The translations under genes and the position numbers were made by a program. 64,000 nt of DNA from Ohtaekwangia sp. (GTDB lineage Bacteria > Bacteroidota > Bacteroidia > Cytophagales > Cyclobacteriaceae), in contig JAJNPV010000049.1 of NCBI GenBank assembly GCA_021155195.1, forward strand, positions 186,001 through 250,000, written 5' to 3'. Every line of letters begins with the position of its first letter. Position 1 is the stretch's first letter. This document shows positions 9,504 through 17,743 of the stretch, in pieces. The notes under the pieces are model-generated. The model saw only the letters and a program-made list of their open reading frames with translations, searched no databases and was not told where the DNA came from.

Positions 9504-10576
9504 AGAATACAAAAGCAAAAAGAAAGGCGGCTTTAAAACATCTTAACGAGCAGTTAACCGAGCACCCTCATGTATCTCATACCGGGCCACTGGGTGAAAA
9601 GGTTATCCTTGAATTAATTTCTTATGATGACAAATCATTCGCAGCGTATGAGAATTTACCGATTGATGATCTTTTAAAACAATGTAATCTAAATCTTATT
9701 AATTGGATAAATGTTGATGGCTTATCGGATGAAGAATTGATCAAAAAGATTTCGAAGAGATTTGAACTCCATTATCTACTTGTTGAAGATATCTTAAACA
9801 CCGATCATCAACCCAAGGCCGATGAATATGAACAACATCTTTTCTTCACACTAAAAATGCTTTATCGCATTGAAGGGCAAAGCATAGATTACGAGCATAT
9901 CAGTTTTGTGTTAGGAAAAAATTACTTACTCTCATTTCAAGAGAAGGAAGGTGATATTTTTGACAATCTGAGATCGCGCATTAAGCAAGACACAAGTATT
10001 ATTCGTAAGCGAGGCGCTGATTATCTGCTTTACCGAATTATTGACACCATAGTAGATAGCTACTACTCTATATTGGAAAACATTGGAAAGCAAGTTGAAG
10101 ATATTGAAGAGAGTATTTCGAATGACCCTTCGGTCGAAGATTTTCAGCGTATTCAAAAATTACGAAAGGAATTTATTTATCTGCGTAAAGTAGTTTATCC
10201 GTTGCGGGAAGCATTAAACAAAGTAATTAAGAACGAAGACGAGTTTATTGAAGACAGAAATGTAAAGTATTTTTCGGATGTGTATGATCATGTAATCCAT
10301 TTGATTGACTCTTTGGATACCTATAAAGATCTTACCTCCACCTTGATGGATTTATACATGAACACCATCAACTATAAAATGAATGAGGTGATGAAGTTAT
10401 TAACCGTAATCACCACCATCTTCATTCCTCTTTCCTTTATTGCAAGTATTTATGGAATGAATTTTCAAAACATGCCTGAGCTAACCAGTTCTTGGGGCTA
10501 CTATGGAGTATTGGGCTTGATGGGAGCTATCTTTTTGCTGATGATCGGCTACTTCAAATACAAAAAGTGGTTTTAG
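9500..10576 (+). CDS. corA: CorA-family Mg2+/Co2+ transporter
   Basis: A 358-residue protein with a long cytoplasmic alpha/beta funnel and two C-terminal membrane helices. The YGMNF selectivity motif (GMN at 319-321) ends the first helix, and the basic tail YKKWF follows the second. It imports Mg2+ and sometimes Co2+ or Ni2+ as a pentamer. It is coupled to the mscS gene by a 4-bp overlap and faces the CNNM-type gene with only 4 bp between stops, leaving no room for an independent terminator. Confidence 0.93.
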   Translation: MKNTKAKRKAALKHLNEQLTEHPHVSHTGPLGEKVILELISYDDKSFAAYENLPIDDLLKQCNLNLINWINVDGLSDEELIKKISKRFELHYLLVEDILNTDHQPKADEYEQHLFFTLKMLYRIEGQSIDYEHISFVLGKNYLLSFQEKEGDIFDNLRSRIKQDTSIIRKRGADYLLYRIIDTIVDSYYSILENIGKQVEDIEESISNDPSVEDFQRIQKLRKEFIYLRKVVYPLREALNKVIKNEDEFIEDRNVKYFSDVYDHVIHLIDSLDTYKDLTSTLMDLYMNTINYKMNEVMKLLTVITTIFIPLSFIASIYGMNFQNMPELTSSWGYYGVLGLMGAIFLLMIGYFKYKKWF

Positions 10577-10580
10577 AGAG

Positions 10581-11876
10581 TTAATCCACTGCGGTTTCAT
10601 CCATCAGTTTAACCTCAACCGATTCAGGCAAGGTCTGATTAATCTTAAGGATTTTAACCCGGTAATTAAAAAGCTCAAATACATCCCCTTCTTTCAAGGA
10701 TGGTTTCTCAAAAGTTAGTAATCCGGCCAGCGTTTCGTATTCCTCCGCTTCGGGGAAAGGAACATCCAATAACTTGTTGATATCATGCAGCGAGGACTGA
10801 GCAGCGATTTGGTAGGTCTGCTTATCAGTAGAAACAACAATCTGCTGTTCGTGGTCGTGTTCATCCTGGATTTCACCTACCAATTCTTCGAGGATATCTT
10901 CCAACGTTACCAACCCAATAATGCCGCCAAACTCACTTACTACAAATGCCATCTGTGCCTTCGTGCGTTGAAAATCTCTTAGCAGCACATCGATTGGTTT
11001 TGTCTCAGGAATGAACTGAACCGCTCGCATAATATCACGCAGGCCTTTATTCTCTTTTTGAAAAAAAACTGAAATGATATCCTTGGCGTGGACCACACCC
11101 ACAATTTCATCTTTCGATTGTTCGTAAATAGGGTAGCGAGAATATCCTTCCTTCAGCACAATGTTCATTGCTTCCGCCATGGAGGTTTCGGCCTTCATCA
11201 TACTCATTTTAACACGAGGCACCATTACTTGCCTTGCCACACGATTGTCAAAATCAAATACATTCTGAATCAACTCCCGTTCACTCATTTCAATAGCCCC
11301 CCCCTCCTCACTTTCAGCTATGATAAGTTTCAACTCTTCTTCTGAGTGAATTTCTATTTCGCTCATTGGCTTAATACCAAATATCTTTAAGATCAAATTT
11401 GCCAAACCATTCAATAGCCAAATAAAAGGGCGGCAGATAAAATAAAATGCGCGCAATGGAATAGACAACTTCATAGTTGTGCTGCTTGGGTAGCGAATAG
11501 CAATGGATTTTGGTGCTAATTCCCCAAACACAATATGTAAAATTGTAAGAATGATAAAGGCTATTGGAAGTGCAATGCCGTGGGCGGTAGCCTCACTCAT
11601 CTGAAGACCTAGCGAATTCATGATATCCAGAACAATCTTGGAAACAACATCTTCGCCCACCCAACCAAGGCCCAAACTTGCCAGAGTAATGCCCAATTGA
11701 GTAGCCGCCAGATAACCATCCAGGTTACTAACAATTGCTTTTGCCGCATCTTTTGCCAATGTTCCTTTTTCTAAGGCGATTTGAGACGATCTCACTTTTA
11801 CTATCGCGAACTCAGCAGCAACGAAAAAGCCATTCAAAAAGACAAGAAACAGGGTAGCGAGAATCTCTAAGGTCAT
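10581..11876 (-). CDS. CNNM/CorC-type hemolysin-family protein (DUF21-CBS-CBS-CorC_HlyC)
   Basis: A 431-residue protein: an N-terminal DUF21 membrane domain with about four helices (1-170), a CBS pair (about 200-330; VMVPRVKMSMM and DEIVGVVHAKDI visible) and a C-terminal CorC_HlyC domain (about 345-425). Homologues act in Mg2+ export or Mg2+/Co2+ homeostasis, with the CBS pair sensing nucleotides; the hemolysin name is historical. It is convergent with corA, which suggests opposing or balancing roles, although this is inference. Confidence 0.9.
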   Translation of the reverse strand: MTLEILATLFLVFLNGFFVAAEFAIVKVRSSQIALEKGTLAKDAAKAIVSNLDGYLAATQLGITLASLGLGWVGEDVVSKIVLDIMNSLGLQMSEATAHGIALPIAFIILTILHIVFGELAPKSIAIRYPSSTTMKLSIPLRAFYFICRPFIWLLNGLANLILKIFGIKPMSEIEIHSEEELKLIIAESEEGGAIEMSERELIQNVFDFDNRVARQVMVPRVKMSMMKAETSMAEAMNIVLKEGYSRYPIYEQSKDEIVGVVHAKDIISVFFQKENKGLRDIMRAVQFIPETKPIDVLLRDFQRTKAQMAFVVSEFGGIIGLVTLEDILEELVGEIQDEHDHEQQIVVSTDKQTYQIAAQSSLHDINKLLDVPFPEAEEYETLAGLLTFEKPSLKEGDVFELFNYRVKILKINQTLPESVEVKLMDETAVD

Positions 11877-11993
11877 GATTATTAAACCGCAAATTTAACA
11901 AGAAACATCGTTTCTGAGCAGTTAATTTTTTACATGTACCTTTTCAGGCCAAAAGAAAAAGATTTATATTTCGAAAACCCTAACCTAACCTCT

Positions 11994-12956
11994 ATGTTAT
12001 TAGCTGTCACCCTGTTACTCGTAGGGTTCGTTATTCTTATTAAAGGGGCCGATTTTCTTGTTAGCGGAGCTTCATCGATTGCAAAAAAGTTCAATATCTC
12101 CAACATAGCCATCGGCCTTACCGTGGTGGCATTGGGCACCTCCACTCCCGAGCTGTTGGTAAGCATTACGTCTTCCATAAAAGGATACAATTCGGCAGCA
12201 TTTGGCAATGTAATAGGAAGTAACAATTTCAATTTGCTATTTATCCTGGGCATATCTGGACTAATCTATCCGCTTATTGTTCAGCGGAATACTGTAAAAT
12301 ATGAAGTCCCATTATCTCTTTTAGCAGCCGTTGTCTTATTCGTTTTGGTGAACGATCAGCTACTATGGAACAGCGATGTTAACAAATTAACCCGGATCGA
12401 CTCATTCATATTACTTCTCATGTTTTGCGGATTTATGGTTTACATCTACAGAACGATGTCTCACGCTACCGATTTAAATGAAGGAGGTGAAATCAAAATT
12501 TTTTCTAATCCTAAATCAACTGGGCTAATTATTTTGGGGTTAGCTCTTTTAGTAGGTGGCGGGATGTTGGTTGTTGATAATGCGATTTTGATTGCAAAAC
12601 AGTATGGACTAAGTGATAAGTTAATTGGGTTAACAATCCTTGCTGCCGGCACTTCATTACCTGAACTCGCAACCTCAGCGGTGGCTGCCTATAAACGAAA
12701 TACAGATATAGCCATTGGCAATGTTGTAGGTTCAAATATTTTTAATGCCCTTTTTATTCTCCCTATAACAGGATTGATTAATCCAATGGAATATAATGCG
12801 AATCTAAATTTTGATATCTATGTATTAAGCGGAGCCACCGTGGTGTTAATGATTTTTATGTTTACCCTCAATACTCGCAAATTAGACAGGTGGGAAGCCG
12901 TTATTTTATTGGGGGGCTATATAGCCTATACGCTATACCTAATTCGAATGGGATAA
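11994..12956 (+). CDS. Ca2+/Na+ antiporter (CaCA family, YrbG-like)
   Basis: The ATG at 11994 gives a 320-residue protein starting directly with the first membrane helix; an in-frame ATG at 11934 would add 20 polar residues and is less likely. The two inverted alpha-repeats are clear: GTSTPELLVSITSSIKG followed by GNVIGSNNFN, and GTSLPELATSAVAAYK followed by GNVVGSNIFN. These hold the ion-binding Glu residues of the exchanger. About ten membrane helices. It abuts the VanZ-like gene with no gap. Confidence 0.9.
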   Translation: MLLAVTLLLVGFVILIKGADFLVSGASSIAKKFNISNIAIGLTVVALGTSTPELLVSITSSIKGYNSAAFGNVIGSNNFNLLFILGISGLIYPLIVQRNTVKYEVPLSLLAAVVLFVLVNDQLLWNSDVNKLTRIDSFILLLMFCGFMVYIYRTMSHATDLNEGGEIKIFSNPKSTGLIILGLALLVGGGMLVVDNAILIAKQYGLSDKLIGLTILAAGTSLPELATSAVAAYKRNTDIAIGNVVGSNIFNALFILPITGLINPMEYNANLNFDIYVLSGATVVLMIFMFTLNTRKLDRWEAVILLGGYIAYTLYLIRMG

Positions 12957-13343
12957 ATGAAGGCGCTATCAGTAGCCCGAGTTAGTCTGGTATTTTTTAG
13001 TTTATTAATACTTGCGGGCTCATCAGTTCCGGGAGAAAGCATTCCAGAAGTATTCGAACTTACCCCCGATAAGCTTATTCATTGCGTTGAATATTTCGTT
13101 CTTGGATCAGCTATTATTTATTGGTTATCGCTGGAATTCGCCATTAAAAAAACCTACAAGCTTATTTTTACTACTATTCTAATAGGATCTGTTTTTGGAA
13201 TACTTGACGAGAACTATCAGCGGTTTACGCCTGGCCGCACTCCCGATGTTTGGGATTGGGTGTTGGATACAATAGGAATTATATCCGCGGCCATTATCGG
13301 AAATTATCTTATTAAAAGGCAAACAAATAAAAAGACCCTGTGA
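12957..13343 (+). CDS. VanZ-family membrane protein
   Basis: A 128-residue protein with about four hydrophobic segments. The C-terminal DENYQRFTPGRTPDVWDWV motif and the central DKLIHCVEYFVLG segment are typical of VanZ-like proteins. VanZ gives low-level teicoplanin resistance in Gram-positives, but the general function is unknown. The start codon immediately follows the antiporter stop, so the two are cotranscribed. Its TGA stop lies inside the terminator hairpin stem. Confidence 0.85.
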   Translation: MKALSVARVSLVFFSLLILAGSSVPGESIPEVFELTPDKLIHCVEYFVLGSAIIYWLSLEFAIKKTYKLIFTTILIGSVFGILDENYQRFTPGRTPDVWDWVLDTIGIISAAIIGNYLIKRQTNKKTL

Positions 13344-13365
13344 TCACAGGGTCTTTTTATTTTAA
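13329..13365. terminator. Bidirectional Rho-independent terminator
   Basis: A perfect 30-bp palindrome (13329-13358) with five A, a GC core GACCCTGTGA and its complement, ending in a T-run and TATTTT. It lies between the convergent VanZ-like and coiled-coil lipoprotein genes and has A/T tails on both sides, so it can serve both strands. The VanZ-like stop codon (13341-13343) is in the left arm. Confidence 0.88.
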
Positions 13366-13379
13366 GCGTAAAAAATTTA

Positions 13380-14126
13380 CTAGTTAATTTTCTTCTCAAG
13401 CTCGGTAATCTTTGCTTGCGCTTCTTCCTTACCCAACGAAAGTGCCTTCTTGTAAAGCTCAACGGCTTCTTTTAAAGTCTCTTTCTTTTTCTTGGGCGCT
13501 AGCTTAGTTCTGTTAGCAGCCTCTTCAACAGCTTGTGCACGCGCATAATATCCATCTGCTTCGCTTACTTTACTGCTTATCATCAACTCCTGAATTTTAG
13601 CCTCAATCAAAGCCAACTCCTGTTGTTTGGCTAAAATCTGAGCTTCCTTATCGGTTAACTCGGCCTCTTGCAAACCAACTGTTGTAATTAGGTTTTGATT
13701 TTCATTGCGAAGTTGATTTACATGTTCATTAAGTTGAGCTATCTCCTTATTACGTTCTTCCAAATCAGCTTTTAGCTTTTTAATAGTACCTGAAAGGGCA
13801 CTGTTACTTCCTTTTGATTTTTTTAATGTTTTCTCTAAATCCTCAATCTTGGTCTGCGTGTCCTTTACATAATTATTAATGTCCTTCATGCGCGATTTAT
13901 AGTCATCATAGGTGGTACCTTCCACCATATTTACGCGAAGTAGTTTGCGATTAGCGTCAATGGAGTCCATTAACACACCTACCTCTTGCAAAGCAACAGC
14001 AAATTGCTGACTGGTTTGTAACTCAGTTTTTAATGAATCTACTTGCGATTTCAGCTTTTCAGCTTCTCCACCGCAGCTCATCATGAGCGCTCCGAAAGAA
14101 CATACGAACAAGAATTTTTTTAGCAT
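13380..14126 (-). CDS. Coiled-coil lipoprotein
   Basis: Starting at the ATG at 14126 gives 248 residues with a lipoprotein signal (MLKKFLFVCSFGALMMSCGG, lipid-attachment Cys at 18). An in-frame start at 14237 would bury this signal and is rejected. Residues ~25-190 are a long heptad-rich coiled coil dominated by Lys, Glu, Leu and Gln, followed by a short Ala-rich helical segment with tetratricopeptide-like spacing (ADGYYARAQAVEEAANRTK...YKKALSLGKEEA). It probably hangs in the periplasm as a spacer or scaffold. No specific family recognised. Confidence 0.8.
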   Translation of the reverse strand: MLKKFLFVCSFGALMMSCGGEAEKLKSQVDSLKTELQTSQQFAVALQEVGVLMDSIDANRKLLRVNMVEGTTYDDYKSRMKDINNYVKDTQTKIEDLEKTLKKSKGSNSALSGTIKKLKADLEERNKEIAQLNEHVNQLRNENQNLITTVGLQEAELTDKEAQILAKQQELALIEAKIQELMISSKVSEADGYYARAQAVEEAANRTKLAPKKKKETLKEAVELYKKALSLGKEEAQAKITELEKKIN

Positions 14127-14264
14127 AACGGTTGTTAGTTTAGTATTCAAAATTAAGGGGTTTACATGGGTTAAGAACTCAAGTACAAAAAAATATTTCA
14201 AACAAGATGAAATCCTTCGACAACCTGTAAATTGCACCCTTTTTAGAGCCAGAATTCTCTTTAA

Positions 14265-15596
14265 ATGCCCAAATTAATAACCACGCGCACGCGTATCGCA
14301 GACCTGGGCAAGCCCCGCGTAATCATAATTGGTGGTGGGTTTGGTGGTCTTGAAGTAATTAAAGGACTTCAGAATCATAAAGTACAGGTAGTTCTTTTCG
14401 ACAAACACAATCATCATACCTTCCAACCGTTGCTCTATCAGGTAGCTACTTCAGGGTTGGAGACTAGCTCAATTGTTGCTCCCTTCAGAAAACTATTTGG
14501 CAAACAGGATGATTTTTATTTTCGCCTGGGCGAAGTAAAAAGGATAAATTCTATTGAAAACTATATTGAGACTTCAATTGGTGTAGTAAAATACGATTAC
14601 CTGGTGATTGCTACCGGAGCGGTTACAAATTTTTATGGAATGAACGAGGTTGAAAAACACTCATCATCCATGAAAAATATTGTAGATGCTACAAAGCTGC
14701 GCAACAAAATAATAAGGCAATTAGAATATGCTTTACTAACAGAAGACCCAGAGGTAATGAATAGTCTGATGGACTTTGTTATCGTGGGTGGCGGACCCAC
14801 AGGTGTAGAACTTTCAGGAGCGCTTACTGAATTGAAGAAGAACGTCTTTCCAAAAGATTATAAAGAATTGGACATGCGCCAAATGGACATCCATTTGATC
14901 GAGGCTTCCCCAAGATTGTTGAATGGTATGTCCGTGCAAGCAGGTGAAAAAGCATTGAAGTTTCTTACTGAAATGGGTGTAAAAGTACATTTGAATGCTG
15001 CTGTGAAATCATATGATGGGTATGAAATAATGCTTAGCACAGGAGAAAAACTTATTTCGAAGTCATTGATTTGGGCGGCTGGTGTAAAAGGTAATCCAGT
15101 TGAGGGAATAAATCCGGATGTAGTTGCCAGAGGAAATCGCTTGCTGGTAGACGAATTCAATCGGGTAAAAGGATATGATAACATTTTTGCGATTGGTGAT
15201 GTTGCCCTTATGGAGGGTGATGTGAAATTTCCAAAAGGTCATCCCATGATGGCGCCACCCGCTCAACAGCAAGGAAAATTACTGGCCAAGAATATTAAAA
15301 ACTTGATTACCAACAAACCCCTTAAACCCTTTAGCTACTTCGATAAGGGCTCAATGGCTACCATAGGTCGGCATAAGGCGGTAGTTGATATTAAAGGCAT
15401 TCGCTTTCAGGGTTTCTTTGCATGGTATGTATGGATGTTCGTTCATTTGATGTCGATTGTTGGATTTCGGAATAAAGTGTTTACCTTTTTCAGCTGGATG
15501 TGGAATTACTTTTCATTCGATCGAAGCAATCGTCTGATCATAGGTCGTAATGAAGAAAAGATTAACCAGGAAGAACTTAGCAAGCAAAGTGCCTGA
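14265..15596 (+). CDS. ndh: Type II NADH:quinone oxidoreductase-like flavoprotein
   Basis: A 443-residue protein with two dinucleotide-binding folds: VIIIGGGFGGLE (19-30) for FAD and DFVIVGGGPTGVELSG (about 166-181) for NADH. The FAIGDVAL motif (about 308-315) and a C-terminal hydrophobic/aromatic segment (FFAWYVWMFVHLMSIVGF) that anchors it to the inner membrane are typical of NDH-2. It passes electrons from NADH to menaquinone without pumping protons. Its stop overlaps the kup start by one base (TGATG). Confidence 0.88.
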   Translation: MPKLITTRTRIADLGKPRVIIIGGGFGGLEVIKGLQNHKVQVVLFDKHNHHTFQPLLYQVATSGLETSSIVAPFRKLFGKQDDFYFRLGEVKRINSIENYIETSIGVVKYDYLVIATGAVTNFYGMNEVEKHSSSMKNIVDATKLRNKIIRQLEYALLTEDPEVMNSLMDFVIVGGGPTGVELSGALTELKKNVFPKDYKELDMRQMDIHLIEASPRLLNGMSVQAGEKALKFLTEMGVKVHLNAAVKSYDGYEIMLSTGEKLISKSLIWAAGVKGNPVEGINPDVVARGNRLLVDEFNRVKGYDNIFAIGDVALMEGDVKFPKGHPMMAPPAQQQGKLLAKNIKNLITNKPLKPFSYFDKGSMATIGRHKAVVDIKGIRFQGFFAWYVWMFVHLMSIVGFRNKVFTFFSWMWNYFSFDRSNRLIIGRNEEKINQEELSKQSA

Positions 15597-17596
15597 TGGA
15601 TTCTAAAGATTCTAAGCTCAATAAAATTTCAACAGCCGGAGTGTTAGTTGCTATGGGCATTATCTATGGCGACATCGGTACCTCTCCTATTTACACACTT
15701 CGGTTTATAGTTGGTGATCATCTTATTACTGAAGACCTTATCTTTGGTGGCTTGTCGTGCGTCTTTTGGACGCTCACCTTAGTGACCACTATCAAATACG
15801 TTTACCTTGCATTAAGTGCCGATAACAAAGGTGAGGGTGGAATATTCGCACTTTACGCGTTGGTAAGAAGGTATAAGGCAGGATGGGTTATCTTCCCCGC
15901 TATTATTGGATGTTGTACATTGATTGCTGATGGATTTATAACTCCCGCCATCAGTGTAACCTCTGCTATTGAAGGATTGCGTAGTTTAAATCCTGACATT
16001 ACTGAGCAAACCATTATCACGATTGTAATTGCCATTCTATTGGGGCTCTTTCTCTTTCAGCAATTTGGCAGCAGTGTAGTCGGTAAAACATTTGGCCCTG
16101 TAATGCTTGTTTGGTTCATCTTTATTGGCTCAATTGGGATGTTCCATCTGGCTGAAAATTTTTCAGTACTCAAAGCTTTAAACCCAATCTATGCCTATAA
16201 TCTACTTGTAAAATATCCTGGTGGGTTTTGGATTTTAGGTGCTGTATTTCTTTGCACTACGGGAGCTGAAGCCATGTATTCAGATTTGGGGCATTGCGGA
16301 AAATCTAACATCAGGTTGGGGTGGGGATTTGTTAAAGTCTGTTTATTACTAAGTTACTTCGGTCAAGGTGCCTGGCTGCTAGAACATCAAGGCACTAAAT
16401 TGGATGGTGCTATTCCCTTCTTTGAAATCATGCCCCAGTTCCTGTTGTTCTTTGGTGTAATCATTGCCACCATGGCAACTATCATTGCAAGCCAGGCTTT
16501 AATTTCAGGAACATTCACATTAGTGAACGAGGCCATGAAATTAAAACTATGGCCAGCTACACGCGTGCGATATCCAACCCAGGTAAAAGGACAGATATAC
16601 ATTCCATCGATCAACTGGATCTTAATGTTCGGATGCATTATGGTGGTTCTCTATTTCAAAGAATCGGATGCGATGCAATCTGCTTATGGATTGGCGATCA
16701 CATTCGACATGTTGATGACCACTTCCCTATTAACCTATTATTTTTCTACTTCCAAGAAATCAACCATACGAACAACCTTAATCGCAGTTGCATTTTTCTC
16801 CATTGAGGGAGCATTTCTAGTTTCTAACTTAAGTAAGTTTAGTCATGGTGGTTGGTTTTCCTTTAGTATTGCCTTCATTTTCTTTTTGATGATGTACATA
16901 CTTTTAAGGGCAAGAATCTTACGAGATCGGCACACTGAATTTGTGGACTTAAAACATTACGTTCCACTCATTCAGGATTTGCAAAATGATACATCCGTAC
17001 CCAAAGAAGCTACCAACTTAGTTTACATGGCGGTAGCCAATAGCAAGCGTTATATTGATTCAAATATTATCTATTCAATTTTTAAAAAGAGACCCAAGCG
17101 AGCCGATGCGTATTGGTTTGTTCATGTGGATACCGTAGATAGTCCTTACACTTCAAAGTATTCGGTAGATACCATCATTCCCAAGAAATGCTTCTTTATT
17201 CGAATCAAATTGGGTTTCAAATCTGACCATCGGGTGAATTTGTTATTCAATAAAATTTTGCACGATATGGCCGAGGCAGCAGAAATTGACGTAATCAGTC
17301 ATTACGATTCTCTACAGAAACATAGCATGCCAGCCGATTTCAAATTCATTATTCTGCACTCACTTGCATCTGTAGATAGTGAAATTTCAACGTTCGATAA
17401 CTTAATCATTCAAGGTTATCGGTTTATTAAAAACCATAGCCTATCAACGGAAGAAATGTATGGTCTTGAACTTGCTAACGTAGAAGTTGAGCGAGTTCCT
17501 ATTATGGTGGGGCCACCTGCCAAAGTACGCATCAAGCGCGAAAAAGAGGATGCAGAGCGCGAAAAAGAAATGCGCTATCACGGTCATATCGATTGA
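15596..17596 (+). CDS. kup: KUP/HAK-family potassium uptake protein
   Basis: A 666-residue transporter with about twelve membrane helices and a cytoplasmic C-terminal domain of ~200 residues. The signature GIIYGDIGTSPIYTLRF (about 22-38) and the GEGGIFALYALVRR segment are diagnostic. It takes up K+ with H+. The 1-base overlap with the NADH dehydrogenase gene predicts translational coupling; pairing of a K+ symporter with respiratory NADH oxidation is notable but could be simple operon convenience. Confidence 0.93.
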   Translation: MDSKDSKLNKISTAGVLVAMGIIYGDIGTSPIYTLRFIVGDHLITEDLIFGGLSCVFWTLTLVTTIKYVYLALSADNKGEGGIFALYALVRRYKAGWVIFPAIIGCCTLIADGFITPAISVTSAIEGLRSLNPDITEQTIITIVIAILLGLFLFQQFGSSVVGKTFGPVMLVWFIFIGSIGMFHLAENFSVLKALNPIYAYNLLVKYPGGFWILGAVFLCTTGAEAMYSDLGHCGKSNIRLGWGFVKVCLLLSYFGQGAWLLEHQGTKLDGAIPFFEIMPQFLLFFGVIIATMATIIASQALISGTFTLVNEAMKLKLWPATRVRYPTQVKGQIYIPSINWILMFGCIMVVLYFKESDAMQSAYGLAITFDMLMTTSLLTYYFSTSKKSTIRTTLIAVAFFSIEGAFLVSNLSKFSHGGWFSFSIAFIFFLMMYILLRARILRDRHTEFVDLKHYVPLIQDLQNDTSVPKEATNLVYMAVANSKRYIDSNIIYSIFKKRPKRADAYWFVHVDTVDSPYTSKYSVDTIIPKKCFFIRIKLGFKSDHRVNLLFNKILHDMAEAAEIDVISHYDSLQKHSMPADFKFIILHSLASVDSEISTFDNLIIQGYRFIKNHSLSTEEMYGLELANVEVERVPIMVGPPAKVRIKREKEDAEREKEMRYHGHID

Positions 17597-17743
17597 TCGA
17601 TAGCGGACGGTTTCGTTCATTAGCGGATTTCTGTTTTATAAAATGTATTCATTTTAAAGCCCAATCAACAATTTCTTATTGGCACTGATTTAGCCTAGCT
17701 AGATTGAATTCTTTCACTATACATTCTTCACAAAGGAAAAAGT

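Noticed and set aside
17588..17601. Palindrome ATCGAT-TG-ATCGAT at the kup stop codon
   Set aside because: Short arms, mostly coding sequence and no T-run; likely chance.
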